Shown in pieces: positions 47,810 through 57,590 of a stretch of 64,000 nucleotides of DNA. The notes beneath the pieces were generated by a model. That model saw only the letters and a list, made by a program, of their open reading frames with translations, ran no database searches and was not told where the DNA came from. Position numbers and translations under genes: made by a program. Every line of letters starts with the position of its first letter. Positions within the stretch are counted from its first letter, which is position 1. The DNA comes from Rhodohalobacter sulfatireducens (GTDB lineage Bacteria; Bacteroidota; Rhodothermia; Balneolales; Balneolaceae), in the NCBI RefSeq assembly GCF_022012475.1, contig NZ_JAKLWS010000003.1, forward strand, positions 214,578 through 278,577. Reading direction: 5' to 3'.

Positions 47810-48769
47810 ATGAATAAGGATATCATAGGTCATGGTAACTATAAGTATAAAGTGCACAAGGATTGGGCAAGCCATAACGCATTTGATATCTCAATAAAGA
47901 ATTGTCATGAAATGGTAATAAATTCGAATGGTCATCTAATTATGATTACAGATCATACTCACAATAACATTGTGATCTTTAACAGATCTGGTAAAATTTT
48001 AAATACTTGGGGAACAATATTTCCTGGTGGTCATGGCCTTACATTATTTCAAGAAGGTGAAGAGGAGGTATTATTTATTACTGATGTTGAACTGGGAAAG
48101 GTTTTTAAGACTACACTTGATGGAGAAATATTATTAACTATTGATCACCCTTCCTGTTATGGGTTGTATTCAGAGGATGATCCGTTTAAACCAACTGAAA
48201 CAGCTATTGCATCAAATGGAGATATCTATATAGCAGATGGTTACGGTTCACAATATATTATCCAATATAATTATAAAGGAGATTATATTCGGCATTTCGG
48301 AGGGGAAGGGGATGCATTAAGTCAATTTAGAACAGCACATGGTTTATGTATTGATAATCGCAATTCAAATAAACCAACAATGCTTTGTACATCAAGAGAC
48401 CATAATGCTTTTAAAAGGTTTTCTTTGAATGGTGAATACATTTCTACAATCCACCTGCCAGGTGCATATGTGTGCAGGCCAGTTATAGATGAGGGTAATA
48501 TTTATTCAGGTGTGTGCTGGTCACGTCTTAGAAATAATGAAAAAACTGAAAATTCTGGTTTTGTTACAATACTTAATGATAATGACAAAGTTGTATCAAA
48601 TCCCGGAGGAACCAAGCCAAACTATATAAACAACGAACTTCAACTTATGGTACAAGATCAACCAATTTTTAATCATTGTCATGATGTATGTGTTGATGAG
48701 GATAAAAATCTTTACATCTGTCAGTGGGATGCTGGTAATACATTCCCTTACAAATTGGAAAGAATATGA
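47810..48769 (+). CDS. NHL-repeat beta-propeller protein
   Basis: A 319-residue protein without a signal peptide. Repeats of the NHL type are visible (HLIMITDHTHNNIVIFNRSG, GDIYIADGYGSQYIIQYNYKG, NLYICQWDAGNTFPYKLERI), giving a six-bladed propeller. Histidines are frequent at equivalent places (HDVCV, AHGLC, GHGLT), as in metal-binding lactonases or amidating-lyase-like propellers. Activity is unknown. It is 53 bp after a sialidase paralogue and ends before an operator. Confidence 0.7.
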   Translation: MNKDIIGHGNYKYKVHKDWASHNAFDISIKNCHEMVINSNGHLIMITDHTHNNIVIFNRSGKILNTWGTIFPGGHGLTLFQEGEEEVLFITDVELGKVFKTTLDGEILLTIDHPSCYGLYSEDDPFKPTETAIASNGDIYIADGYGSQYIIQYNYKGDYIRHFGGEGDALSQFRTAHGLCIDNRNSNKPTMLCTSRDHNAFKRFSLNGEYISTIHLPGAYVCRPVIDEGNIYSGVCWSRLRNNEKTENSGFVTILNDNDKVVSNPGGTKPNYINNELQLMVQDQPIFNHCHDVCVDEDKNLYICQWDAGNTFPYKLERI

Positions 48770-48909
48770 AGTATTTAGGTCAAAGAATGCTTAGAAAAAA
48801 GACTTATTAGCAATTTAAAATTTCAAAAAAGTTTGATGTCAACCATGAAAGGCTTTAGTAAAATTTCCTACAATTAACGGGATAGATTGTAAATATCACA
48901 ACCAACAAA

Positions 48910-48923
48910 TGTAATCGATTACA
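48910..48923. promoter_or_regulatory. LacI-type operator upstream of sialidase paralogue 2
   Basis: TGTAATCGATTACA, fully palindromic, 41 bp before the ATG at 48965. It starts a new regulated unit: sialidase-dapA-like-symporter. Confidence 0.8.
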
Positions 48924-48964
48924 GTTAATTTGAATTAAAACATTTATCTTTTAAAGATTGAATT

Positions 48965-50149
48965 ATGGCAAGTTATTTAAAGAAAAATCAATATCAATTT
49001 TTAGTTATTATATTGCTGGGCTTCATTTTCTTAGGAGTCAATCATATTAAAGAATTTAACAAATACGACAATCCGGACGACATTCGTCATCTAAAAGTAT
49101 ACTACGAAGAAGGCAAATTTGCCGGTTGGCCCGCGAACAATGGAATCTGGAGTTGGGGGGATGAAGTATTAGTTGGTTTTGTACAAGCTGATCATATGGA
49201 TCGAAGTGGTCATACTTATGATCAATCTACAACTCGGTATAAATATGCCAGAAGTTTGGATGGTGGTAAAACATGGAATATTGAAGATGCTTACAACGCC
49301 GGTAAAACAGCATTATCTCATGATCACAAGGGGATAGAGCCTAAAAGCACACCTGAAGAACTGAATGAAAGTATAGATTTTTCACATCCAGATTTAGTCT
49401 TCACACTATCAAGGATGAATAATCATGATGGTCCTTCTCATTTTTATTATTCATATAACAGGGGAAAAGAATTTGAAGGACCTTTCGCTCTTCCAAATCT
49501 GGGAACTCAGGGTATCGCAGCGCGAACAGATTACATTGTAGATGGAAAGAATGAGGCAAGTATTTTCTTGACAATTGCAAAGGAAAATCAAAGAGAAGGA
49601 AGGGTCGCTATGTTTAGAACATTTGACGGTGGTTTAACGTGGACCAATCATGCATGGCTTGGTGATGAACCTGAGGGGTTTGATATCATGCCATCTTCTG
49701 TAAGACTGTCTCAAAACGAAATGTTGACGACTATTAGAAGTAGAGATATAGATCCAAGAAGAGATTACTTAAAAGCATTCTATTCTGATGATAATGGAGA
49801 TAATTGGAAAAAATTAAATGAACCAGCTTTTGATACCGGTGCAGGAGGATCACCACCTGCTTTAGTGAAACTGCAAGATGGTAGGCTTGCATTATCGTAC
49901 ATATTTAGAAGTAAATATGGTTCACGAGTACACTTAAGATTGAGTGATGATAACGGCCAATCTTGGTCACATGAAATAACTTTAAGATCTAATGATGATG
50001 CTACAAATGATGTAGGATATCCACGAATGATTCAAAGAAGCGATGGTAAATTGGTAGTCATTTACTATTGGAATCATGCTGTTGACGAAAGTAATACACC
50101 TTATAGATATATCGCAGCCACCATTTTTGATCCTGATCAGTGGAAATAA
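48965..50149 (+). CDS. Sialidase-like beta-propeller hydrolase, paralogue 2
   Basis: A 394-residue protein with an N-terminal hydrophobic signal or anchor (FLVIILLGFIFLGVNHI). Four clear Asp boxes are present (RSLDGGKTW, RTFDGGLTW, SDDNGDNWK, SDDNGQSWS). The shared start YYEEGKFAGWPANNGIWSWG contains the first arginine-free blade. It is very close to the paralogue at 52620 (both have EGFDIMPSSVRL or EGFDIMPSTVRL and GSPPALV). Likely exo-hydrolase acting in the periplasm. Confidence 0.83.
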   Translation: MASYLKKNQYQFLVIILLGFIFLGVNHIKEFNKYDNPDDIRHLKVYYEEGKFAGWPANNGIWSWGDEVLVGFVQADHMDRSGHTYDQSTTRYKYARSLDGGKTWNIEDAYNAGKTALSHDHKGIEPKSTPEELNESIDFSHPDLVFTLSRMNNHDGPSHFYYSYNRGKEFEGPFALPNLGTQGIAARTDYIVDGKNEASIFLTIAKENQREGRVAMFRTFDGGLTWTNHAWLGDEPEGFDIMPSSVRLSQNEMLTTIRSRDIDPRRDYLKAFYSDDNGDNWKKLNEPAFDTGAGGSPPALVKLQDGRLALSYIFRSKYGSRVHLRLSDDNGQSWSHEITLRSNDDATNDVGYPRMIQRSDGKLVVIYYWNHAVDESNTPYRYIAATIFDPDQWK

Positions 50150-50194
50150 GTGATTAATTAGATAATTGAATTTGAAATATATAGGATATAAAAT

Positions 50195-51103
50195 ATGCTA
50201 AAGGGAATCGTTCCCCCAGTAATTACTCCACTGGGAGATAAAAAAAATTTAGATATTGAAGGACTTGAACGTTTGATAGAACACATTCTATCTGGTGGAG
50301 TTCATGGCCTGTTTATTCTCGGGACAACTGGAGAAGGCCCCAGTCTGAGTTATAAAATTCGTAATGAAGTAATTGAACAAGTGTGTTCTCAGGTGGATAG
50401 TAAAGTACCTGTATTAGTTGGGATCACAGATACATCCTTTACAGAAAGTGTCCGATTAAGTAAGAAAGCTGCTGAGGTTGGTGCTGATGCTGTTGTAGCT
50501 GCACCACCTTATTATTTTTCCATGAATCAAGCAGAATTAATTGGATATTATGAGTCATTAGCTGACGAGTCTCCTCTGCCTCTTTTTCTGTATAATATGC
50601 CTTCCCATACAAAGATTCATTTTGAGCCTGAGACGGTTAAAAATCTTGCTGAGCATTCAAATATCATCGGGTTTAAAGACAGTTCAGGAGATCTTCTATA
50701 TTTTCAAAACGTTGTTCGCCTGCTTCAAGATAACCCGGAATTTTCTTTGTTTGTTGGGCCCGAAGAGATGTTAATGCAAACAATGCTGACGGGCGGGCAT
50801 GGTGGGGTAAATGGAGGGGCAAATATGTTCCCGAATTTATACGTGGCCATGTATGAAGCTGTTCTTGAAAAGAATTTTGACCGAATGACATCCTTTCAGA
50901 AGAAAATTCTTCAAATCAGTTCAAACCTTTATACCGTTGGAAATTCACCAGCAAAATATCTACAAGGTGTCAAGTGTGCACTTTCTTTAATGGGAATCTG
51001 TAGTGATAATTTGGCACTCCCCTACAATTCTTTCAAAGAACAGGAAAGAGAAAAAATTCGCCATGCTTTAAATCGATTCAATGTGGAGGAAGTTCTTACA
51101 TGA
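50195..51103 (+). CDS. DapA/N-acetylneuraminate lyase-family aldolase
   Basis: A 302-residue class I aldolase of the dihydrodipicolinate synthase superfamily. GTTGEGPSLS forms the carboxylate site, YNMPSH has the catalytic tyrosine and FKDSSGD the Schiff-base lysine. In sugar loci such enzymes split 2-keto-3-deoxy acids, including KDG and N-acetylneuraminate. Here a 2-keto-3-deoxy-sugar acid from the target glycan is likely, not lysine synthesis. Its stop overlaps the symporter start by 4 bp. Confidence 0.88.
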   Translation: MLKGIVPPVITPLGDKKNLDIEGLERLIEHILSGGVHGLFILGTTGEGPSLSYKIRNEVIEQVCSQVDSKVPVLVGITDTSFTESVRLSKKAAEVGADAVVAAPPYYFSMNQAELIGYYESLADESPLPLFLYNMPSHTKIHFEPETVKNLAEHSNIIGFKDSSGDLLYFQNVVRLLQDNPEFSLFVGPEEMLMQTMLTGGHGGVNGGANMFPNLYVAMYEAVLEKNFDRMTSFQKKILQISSNLYTVGNSPAKYLQGVKCALSLMGICSDNLALPYNSFKEQEREKIRHALNRFNVEEVLT

Positions 51104-52575
51104 GCACTATAGACATTATAATTTTTATTGTTTATCTGCTAGGAATCGTGCTGTTTGGGATCTCTTTTTATCAAAAAGAGAGAACATCTGATGACTATTC
51201 AACAGGTTCCGGTACCTTACCATCCTGGGCAATTGGTCTGTCCATCTTTGCTACATTTGTAAGCAGCATCAGTTTTCTGGCTCTTCCGGGAATTGCGTTT
51301 CTTTCAAACTGGAATGCATTTGTGTTCAGTCTTTCTATACCGGTAGCAATCTTTATGGCGATTAAGTTTTTTATACCATTGTATCGAAAAGTAGGAAGCC
51401 CCTCAGCGTATACGTTCCTGGAAGAACGGTTTGGGCCCTGGGCGAAAAATTATGTAGCCTCCTTTTGGCTGTTGACACAGGTCATGAGAGTAGCTGTTAT
51501 ACTCTATCTCTTGGCTCTACCAATGTATGTGATTCTTGACTGGGATATGCGCATTATAATTATTATCACAGGAATAAGCGTCATGATTTATTCCATCTTC
51601 GGGGGTATCAAGGCTGTGGTTTGGACGGATGCGATACAGGCTATCATTTTAATTTCCGGGGCCGTTATCACCCTGGCAGTGCTCATGTTTTCACTGCCCG
51701 AAGGACCAGCCCAATACTTTGAGGTTGCTGCTGCATATGACAAATTTAGCTTAGGAAGTTTTGGATTAAGCTTGACTGAATCTACGTTTTGGGTGGTGTT
51801 TATCTATGGGATATTTATCAATCTTCAAAATTACGGTATTGACCAGAACTACATTCAGAGGTATATGAGTGCAAGGGATGAGAAAGAAGCGATTTCATCA
51901 GCATTTGGCGGTGGTCTGCTTTATATCCCCGTATCCCTTCTCTTTTTTATGATCGGCACAGGCCTGTTTGTTTATTATAACGTATATCCCGATCTGCTTC
52001 CCGCCGAATATAATGAACCGGGTATGTCCGACAGCGTATTTCCCTATTTTATTGTCAGTGGTTTGCCTGTAGGAATGACCGGATTATTGATCGCTTCAAT
52101 ATTTGCAGCTGGAATGAGTACGATTTCTACCAGCCTTAATAGTGGGGCTACCGTCATCTTGAGTGATTTTTACAAGCGATATACCAAGCGAAATGTCACT
52201 GAGAAAGAATCTGTACGGGTTCTTTATATCGCATCAGCAATCATCTGTATTCTGGGAATTTTGATTTCTTTTTATATCATCCGGGTAGAAAGCGCGCTTG
52301 ATATCTGGTGGAATCTGGCAGGGATATTCAGTGGTGGAATGCTTGGATTATTTCTGCTTGGATATTTTTCTAAAAAAGTAACCAATATACCTGCAATGAT
52401 CGGAGTTGTTCTCGGACTGTTGGTAATAATCTGGATGAGCTTATCACCTGCTTACTTTACAGGCAATCTAGAAAAATTTCAAAATCCACTACATAGCTAT
52501 CTGACCATTGTGATTGGGACTCTTGTGATCTTTCTAACAGGCTTTTTACTCTCATTGTTAATAAAGAAAGAATGA
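51100..52575 (+). CDS. Sodium:solute symporter (SSS family)
   Basis: A 491-residue protein with about 13 membrane helices, from FIVYLLGIVLFGISFY to the last, LTIVIGTLVIFLTGFLLSLLI. SSS hallmarks include ATFVSSISFLALPG, YSIFGGIKAVVWTDAIQ and GLLIASIFAAGMSTISTSLNSGATV, the last forming part of the sodium site. It brings the released monosaccharide into the cytoplasm. It is coupled to the aldolase gene by ATGA overlap. Confidence 0.93.
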   Translation: MSTIDIIIFIVYLLGIVLFGISFYQKERTSDDYSTGSGTLPSWAIGLSIFATFVSSISFLALPGIAFLSNWNAFVFSLSIPVAIFMAIKFFIPLYRKVGSPSAYTFLEERFGPWAKNYVASFWLLTQVMRVAVILYLLALPMYVILDWDMRIIIIITGISVMIYSIFGGIKAVVWTDAIQAIILISGAVITLAVLMFSLPEGPAQYFEVAAAYDKFSLGSFGLSLTESTFWVVFIYGIFINLQNYGIDQNYIQRYMSARDEKEAISSAFGGGLLYIPVSLLFFMIGTGLFVYYNVYPDLLPAEYNEPGMSDSVFPYFIVSGLPVGMTGLLIASIFAAGMSTISTSLNSGATVILSDFYKRYTKRNVTEKESVRVLYIASAIICILGILISFYIIRVESALDIWWNLAGIFSGGMLGLFLLGYFSKKVTNIPAMIGVVLGLLVIIWMSLSPAYFTGNLEKFQNPLHSYLTIVIGTLVIFLTGFLLSLLIKKE

Positions 52576-52593
52576 ATTTTTTAAAACAAATAA

Positions 52594-52607
52594 TGTAAAC
52601 GATTACA
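52594..52607. promoter_or_regulatory. LacI-type operator upstream of sialidase paralogue 3
   Basis: TGTAAACGATTACA, 12 bp before the ATG at 52620, so a bound repressor would block initiation directly. It opens the third enzyme unit: sialidase-kinase-isomerase. Confidence 0.8.
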
Positions 52608-52619
52608 AAAAAAAGAGTT

Positions 52620-53816
52620 ATGGACATTTCAAAAATTTTCCAACTAAAGAGGCTAATCCTACTGGCGATCATCATTACGTTGATTTCATGTGCCGAAAAA
52701 CAAAAAAACAATTCTGTCTCAGATGAAAGTTCCAAAGCGATTCAGCATTTGAGAGTTTACTACGAAGAAGGGCGATTTGCCGGATGGCCCGCCAATAACG
52801 GAATCTGGATCTGGGGGGAAGAAATTCTGGTCGGATTTGTTGAAGCTGCACATCGTGAGACGGAAGGTTTTCACACCTATGATCGAGAAACGGCCCGGAA
52901 TAAATATGCACGAAGCCTGGATGGAGGAGAAACCTGGACCATTGAGGATGCCTATGAAAATGGTATGACCGGTTATGCATATGACCACAGTATCCCGGAT
53001 GAGTTGGCTGATCCACCTGTGCAACTTACAGAACCTATTGAAGATTTCAGGGATCCCAGATTTGCCATTACGTTCATGAGAGATGACTATCATGACGGCC
53101 CCTCTACATTTTACTACTCCATGAATCGTGGAAGTGAGTGGAATGGCCCCTACAGCTTTCCAAATTTAGGCACAAACGGTGTCGGAACACGAACCGACTA
53201 TATAGTTGAAGGTCCACAAACTTTAAGTGCATTCATGAATGTAGCCAAAGAAAACGGACGTGAAGGACGAGTTATCTATTCAAAGACGACTGACGGCGGT
53301 GTGAATTGGGAGTTGGTGTCCTGGATAGGTGAAGAGCCGGAAGGGTTTGATATCATGCCATCTACAGTTAGACTCTCCGAAACTGAAATATATACCGTTA
53401 TGCGAAGCAGAGAGCTTGAGCCACGTCGAGACTTTTTAAAAGCTTTTCGATCCACAGATAATGGTGATTCGTGGCAGGAAGAGGTGAATCCGGCATTTGA
53501 TACAGGAAACGGCGGATCTCCGCCCGCCTTGGTACATCTGGAAGATGGTCGTCTTGCACTGACCTATATCTATCGAAGTGATTATGGTTCCAGAGTTCAT
53601 CTCCGCTTTAGTGAAGATCAAGGAGAAACATGGGGGAATGAAATCACTCTTCGAAGTGGGGATGGTGCCACCAAAGATGTTGGTTATCCTCGAATGGTAC
53701 AGCGGCCGGATGGCAAATTGGTAGTCATTTACTATTGGAATAATGCATTGCAGCATGAAGCTGATCCCTACAGATATATCGCCACGACCATCGTTGATCC
53801 TAATGCATATGAATAA
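52620..53816 (+). CDS. Sialidase-like beta-propeller hydrolase, paralogue 3 (lipoprotein)
   Basis: A 398-residue protein with a lipobox (LISC at residue 24). Asp boxes are RSLDGGETW, KTTDGGVNW, STDNGDSWQ and SEDQGETWG, and the shared signature is YYEEGRFAGWPANNGIWIWG. It has arginines spaced as in sialidase-type active sites (RTDYIV, MRSREL, YRSDYGSRVHLRF). Being anchored by lipid, it may work at the outer membrane, while paralogue 2 works in the periplasm. It is 11 bp before the kinase. Confidence 0.83.
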   Translation: MDISKIFQLKRLILLAIIITLISCAEKQKNNSVSDESSKAIQHLRVYYEEGRFAGWPANNGIWIWGEEILVGFVEAAHRETEGFHTYDRETARNKYARSLDGGETWTIEDAYENGMTGYAYDHSIPDELADPPVQLTEPIEDFRDPRFAITFMRDDYHDGPSTFYYSMNRGSEWNGPYSFPNLGTNGVGTRTDYIVEGPQTLSAFMNVAKENGREGRVIYSKTTDGGVNWELVSWIGEEPEGFDIMPSTVRLSETEIYTVMRSRELEPRRDFLKAFRSTDNGDSWQEEVNPAFDTGNGGSPPALVHLEDGRLALTYIYRSDYGSRVHLRFSEDQGETWGNEITLRSGDGATKDVGYPRMVQRPDGKLVVIYYWNNALQHEADPYRYIATTIVDPNAYE

Positions 53817-53827
53817 AACTGAAACTG

Positions 53828-55501
53828 ATGAGTGAGCAATTTTACATAGGAATTGATGTAGGAACAGGTTCTGCTCGTGCTGGGATTTTCAATCAGCAGG
53901 GGAAGTTGATTTCACAAGCCAGTCATGATATTCAAATATGGAAACCGAAAACGGATTTTGTACAGCAATCATCAGAGAACATCTGGGAGGCTATTTGTCA
54001 TTCGGTAAAGCAAGCAATGGCAGAATCAAGCTTAGAGCCTAAACATATCGCTGGTATCGGTTTTGATGCGACTTGTTCCCTTGTGGTTTTAGGCGAAGAA
54101 AATAGACCACTAACCGTTAGCCCGGATAATTTAGATGAGCAAAATATAATTGTTTGGATGGATCATAGAGCGAAGGGCGAAGCAGAAGAGATCAATCAAA
54201 AAGGTCACGAGGTTCTGAATTATGTGGGCGGTGTGATTAGTCCCGAAATGCAAACACCAAAACTATTATGGTTGAAGCGGAATATGCCGGAAACTTGGGA
54301 AAAAGCCACCTGCTTTTTTGACTTACCTGATTACCTGGTTTTCAGGGCAACGGGTATAGATGTACGTTCTGCTTGTACAACTACTTGTAAGTGGACCTAT
54401 CTGGCTCATGAAGATTCAGAAGTTAAAGGAAGTATTGGAAGATGGGATAATTCTTACTTCCAGGAAATTGGTCTTGGAGATTTGACAAATGAAGGATATA
54501 AGAGAATTGGTATGAATATTCGGCCGATGGGCGAGCCAGTTGGGGCAGGATTGACAAAGCAATCGGCTGAAGAGTTTGGGTTGAAACCAGGAATTCCAGT
54601 CGGAGTTTCGATTATCGATGCTCATGCAGGTGGACTAGGACTTCTGGGAATGACCGATAATGGCTCGACATTCAACAATCAGATAGCTTTGATTGGAGGC
54701 ACATCCAGTTGCCATATGGCGGTGTCAGAAGAACCGCGATTCATTGATGGAATTTGGGGACCGTATTACTCCGCGATGATTCCAGGATTATGGCTAAATG
54801 AAGGTGGGCAATCAGCTACCGGCGCTTTGATAGATCATGTAATTTTTTCTTCGAGTCATGCCCAAGAACTACAAAAAGAAGCTAAAAACAAGGATACCAC
54901 AGTCTATAGTTTGCTAAATGATCATCTAGTAGATCTAGCTAATAAAAATGGTTTGGTTGATGTTGGGTTATTGACAAAAGATTTACATGTGCTTCCCTAT
55001 TTCCATGGGAACCGATCACCCAGAGCGGATGCATCCTTACTGGGTGGAATTGTTGGACTCACCCTTTCATCAACAATTGAAGATCTTGCGATTCAATATC
55101 TGGCAACGATTCAGGCCATTGCTTATGGTACCCGGCATATTATTGAAGAGATGAATAAAACGGGCTATACCATTAATCAGATTTCTGCGACTGGCGGTGG
55201 CACCAAAAATGATTTATTTCTTAAACAACACGCAGATATCTGTGATTGCAAAATCATTCTTCCAAAAGAATCAGAAGCCGTTCTCTTGGGGAGTGCAGTT
55301 TTAGCAGCAGTAGCTTCGGGAACTTATAAAAACATTCAAGAAGCAATGGTCGGTATGAACCAAACTGGAAAAGTTATTGAGCCAGGGAAAAATCAAACAG
55401 TAACTACTTACCATAACTCAAAATATAAGGTCTTCCACAAAATGTATGAGGATGAAAGGTCCTACAAAGAAATTATGCAAGAGGATCATATCAATGCATA
55501 A
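53828..55501 (+). CDS. FGGY-family carbohydrate kinase (ribulokinase/YpCarbK-like)
   Basis: A 557-residue kinase with GIDVGTGSARAGIF (phosphate site) at the N terminus. FDATCSLVVL and WMDHRA are present, as are IGGTSSCHMA and SATGGGTKNDLFLKQHADI (adenosine site). The size and motifs resemble the ribulokinase and FGGY_YpCarbK subgroup. With the isomerase next to it, it should phosphorylate a ketose such as L-fuculose or D-ribulose. Substrate is uncertain. Confidence 0.88.
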   Translation: MSEQFYIGIDVGTGSARAGIFNQQGKLISQASHDIQIWKPKTDFVQQSSENIWEAICHSVKQAMAESSLEPKHIAGIGFDATCSLVVLGEENRPLTVSPDNLDEQNIIVWMDHRAKGEAEEINQKGHEVLNYVGGVISPEMQTPKLLWLKRNMPETWEKATCFFDLPDYLVFRATGIDVRSACTTTCKWTYLAHEDSEVKGSIGRWDNSYFQEIGLGDLTNEGYKRIGMNIRPMGEPVGAGLTKQSAEEFGLKPGIPVGVSIIDAHAGGLGLLGMTDNGSTFNNQIALIGGTSSCHMAVSEEPRFIDGIWGPYYSAMIPGLWLNEGGQSATGALIDHVIFSSSHAQELQKEAKNKDTTVYSLLNDHLVDLANKNGLVDVGLLTKDLHVLPYFHGNRSPRADASLLGGIVGLTLSSTIEDLAIQYLATIQAIAYGTRHIIEEMNKTGYTINQISATGGGTKNDLFLKQHADICDCKIILPKESEAVLLGSAVLAAVASGTYKNIQEAMVGMNQTGKVIEPGKNQTVTTYHNSKYKVFHKMYEDERSYKEIMQEDHINA

Positions 55502-55545
55502 TTTTTCAAGAAATCGAATAGTAAGAAATACCATAAATAAAACGG

Positions 55546-57366
55546 ATGAATGATATGACTATAGATCGAAATGAAAATGGCCAAAAAAGAATCATAGGAT
55601 TAACTCCTAAAATTGGAATAAGGCCAGTTATTGACGGACGCAGGAAAGGAGTTAGAGAGTCTCTTGAAGAGCAGACAATGAACATGGCTAAAAATGCGGC
55701 GAGATTTATATCTAAAAATGTAACTCATGCAAATGGGTTGCCAGTTGAATGTGTGATTGCCGATACTTGTATTGGTGGGGTTGCTGAAGCAGCACAAGCT
55801 GCTCAAAAATTTGAAGAAGAAGGAGTGGGAGTTTCATTAACCGTAACTCCTTGTTGGTGCTATGGATCAGAAACGATGGATATGCATCCCTGGTACCCGA
55901 AAGCCATTTGGGGGTTTAACGGTAGCGAGAGACCTGGTGCCGTGTACCTTGCAGCAACTAAAGCAGCTCATGAACAAAAAGGCCTGCCAGTCTTTGCTAT
56001 TTATGGGAGTGAAGTTCAGGATGCAGGCGATGAATCTATTCCGGAAGACGTACAAGATAAAATACTTCTTTTTATTAAGGCTGGACTTGCACAGGCAGAA
56101 ATTCGAGGCAAATCATATCTCTCCATCGGTTCTGTTTCGATGGGAATTGTTGGGTCTATGATTCAGGAAGATTTTTTTGAGGATTATTTGGGGATGAGAT
56201 GTGAAGCAGTGGATATGTCGGAATTAACCCGCCGTATGGAGGAAGGAATTTATGATAAAGATGAGTTTGAGTTGGCAAAACATTGGGTGGAAGACTACTG
56301 TGAGGAAGGTGAAGACATCAATGCAGAAGCAATTCAGCAAAGCAGAGAAAGGAAGGATGAAAATTGGGATACCGTCATTAAAATGACCATGATTATACGT
56401 GACTTGATGATTGGAAATCCAAAACTTAATGATATTGGGTATGGAGAGGAAGCGTTAGGACACAATGCGATCGCCTCTGGCTTTCAAGGTCAAAGGCAGT
56501 GGACGGATCATTTTCCAAATGGAGACTTTTCAGAAGCTATTTTAAACTCTTCATTCGATTGGAATGGTATCCGTGAACCATTTATTGTGGCTACAGAGAA
56601 TGATACATTGAATGCTGTTTGTATGCTTCTCGGTCACTTGATGACGAATTCAGCATCAATATTTGGTGATATTCGAACCTACTGGAGTCCCGATTCTGTA
56701 AAACGGGTCACAGGCCATGAACTCACAGGTAAAGCATCTGGTGGAATCATTCATTTTCTAAATTCTGGTTCTGCATCTCTGGACGGTACCGGCCGGCAAA
56801 AAGAGAATGGAGAGTCGGTTATGAAACCCTATTGGGAAATAACTTCTGAAGAGGCGAAGGCTTGTCTTGATGCAACTAAGTGGTGTCCCGCAAATCTCGA
56901 ATATTTTCGGGGAGGAGGATACTCATCTCAATTCCTAACAGAAGGAGAAATGCCCGTAACAATGACCCGAATCAACATTGTGAAAGGGCTCGGACCCATT
57001 CTTCAAATAGCAGAAGGGTTTACTGTAGACATTCCACAAGAAGTCCATAAAACACTGAACCGGAGAACGGACCCAATTTGGCCAACAACCTGGTTTGTGC
57101 CCAAACTAACCGAATCTGGTGCATTTAGAGATGTGTATTCAGTAATGAACAATTGGGGCTCTAATCATGGGGTACTCAACTATGGTCACGTCGGAGATGC
57201 ATTTATCACATTAGCGTCTATGTTGAGAATTCCGGTGTCAATGCACAATGTCCCAGATGAAAGAATTTTTCGACCGAGTGCATGGGCTGCTTTTGGAACA
57301 AATGAAATGGAAAGTGCAGATTTCAGAGCTTGTGATAATTTTGGTCCTTTGTACGGACGAAGATAG
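55546..57366 (+). CDS. fucI: L-fucose isomerase
   Basis: A 606-residue enzyme, close to the usual length of about 590. [24 protein letters not shown] opens the family; [18 protein letters not shown] and [10 protein letters not shown] segments follow. The metal ligands are the glutamate in [10 protein letters not shown], the aspartate in [11 protein letters not shown] and the histidine in [14 protein letters not shown]. It converts L-fucose to L-fuculose and can also use D-arabinose. It is last in the locus; a terminator follows at 57447. Confidence 0.94.
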   Translation: MNDMTIDRNENGQKRIIGLTPKIGIRPVIDGRRKGVRESLEEQTMNMAKNAARFISKNVTHANGLPVECVIADTCIGGVAEAAQAAQKFEEEGVGVSLTVTPCWCYGSETMDMHPWYPKAIWGFNGSERPGAVYLAATKAAHEQKGLPVFAIYGSEVQDAGDESIPEDVQDKILLFIKAGLAQAEIRGKSYLSIGSVSMGIVGSMIQEDFFEDYLGMRCEAVDMSELTRRMEEGIYDKDEFELAKHWVEDYCEEGEDINAEAIQQSRERKDENWDTVIKMTMIIRDLMIGNPKLNDIGYGEEALGHNAIASGFQGQRQWTDHFPNGDFSEAILNSSFDWNGIREPFIVATENDTLNAVCMLLGHLMTNSASIFGDIRTYWSPDSVKRVTGHELTGKASGGIIHFLNSGSASLDGTGRQKENGESVMKPYWEITSEEAKACLDATKWCPANLEYFRGGGYSSQFLTEGEMPVTMTRINIVKGLGPILQIAEGFTVDIPQEVHKTLNRRTDPIWPTTWFVPKLTESGAFRDVYSVMNNWGSNHGVLNYGHVGDAFITLASMLRIPVSMHNVPDERIFRPSAWAAFGTNEMESADFRACDNFGPLYGRR

Positions 57367-57446
57367 AATGGTCAAGAGAGAGCCTTGCGAACATTCGTAG
57401 CTTTATACTGTCACATACATAGTAACCCATGTTTGACAGACACATT

Positions 57447-57480
57447 AATCCCGGATAATGATATTATTCGGGATTTTTTT
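57447..57480 (+). terminator. Intrinsic terminator after fucI
   Basis: AATCCCG-type arms with ATAAT/ATTAT extension and a 3-4 base loop, followed by seven T residues. It closes the carbohydrate locus 80 bp after fucI. Confidence 0.8.
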
Positions 57481-57531
57481 AGTTTATTTTATATGAAAAC
57501 TATTCATATAGTTCAGATTTGGGAGTACAAA

Positions 57532-57542
57532 TAGTAGTACAT
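57532..57542 (+). promoter_or_regulatory. Integrase arm-like site near the right end
   Basis: TAGTAGTACAT differs at one base from the TGGTAGTACAT motif clustered before the integrase, and lies about 50 bp inside the right attachment core. Confidence 0.45.
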
Positions 57543-57590
57543 AATCACCAATAAACTGGCATTATTAGTCTTAATGGGTGTTATTTTCAA

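Noticed and set aside
50195..51103. Lysine-pathway dapA
   Set aside because: It is overlapped with a sugar symporter and lies inside a LacI-regulated catabolic locus, so a keto-acid sugar aldolase is more likely.
46545..53816. Sialic acid utilisation locus
   Set aside because: The propellers are sialidase-like and the aldolase belongs to the superfamily of NanA, but epimerase, ManNAc kinase and GlcNAc deacetylase genes are absent while fucI and FGGY genes are present.
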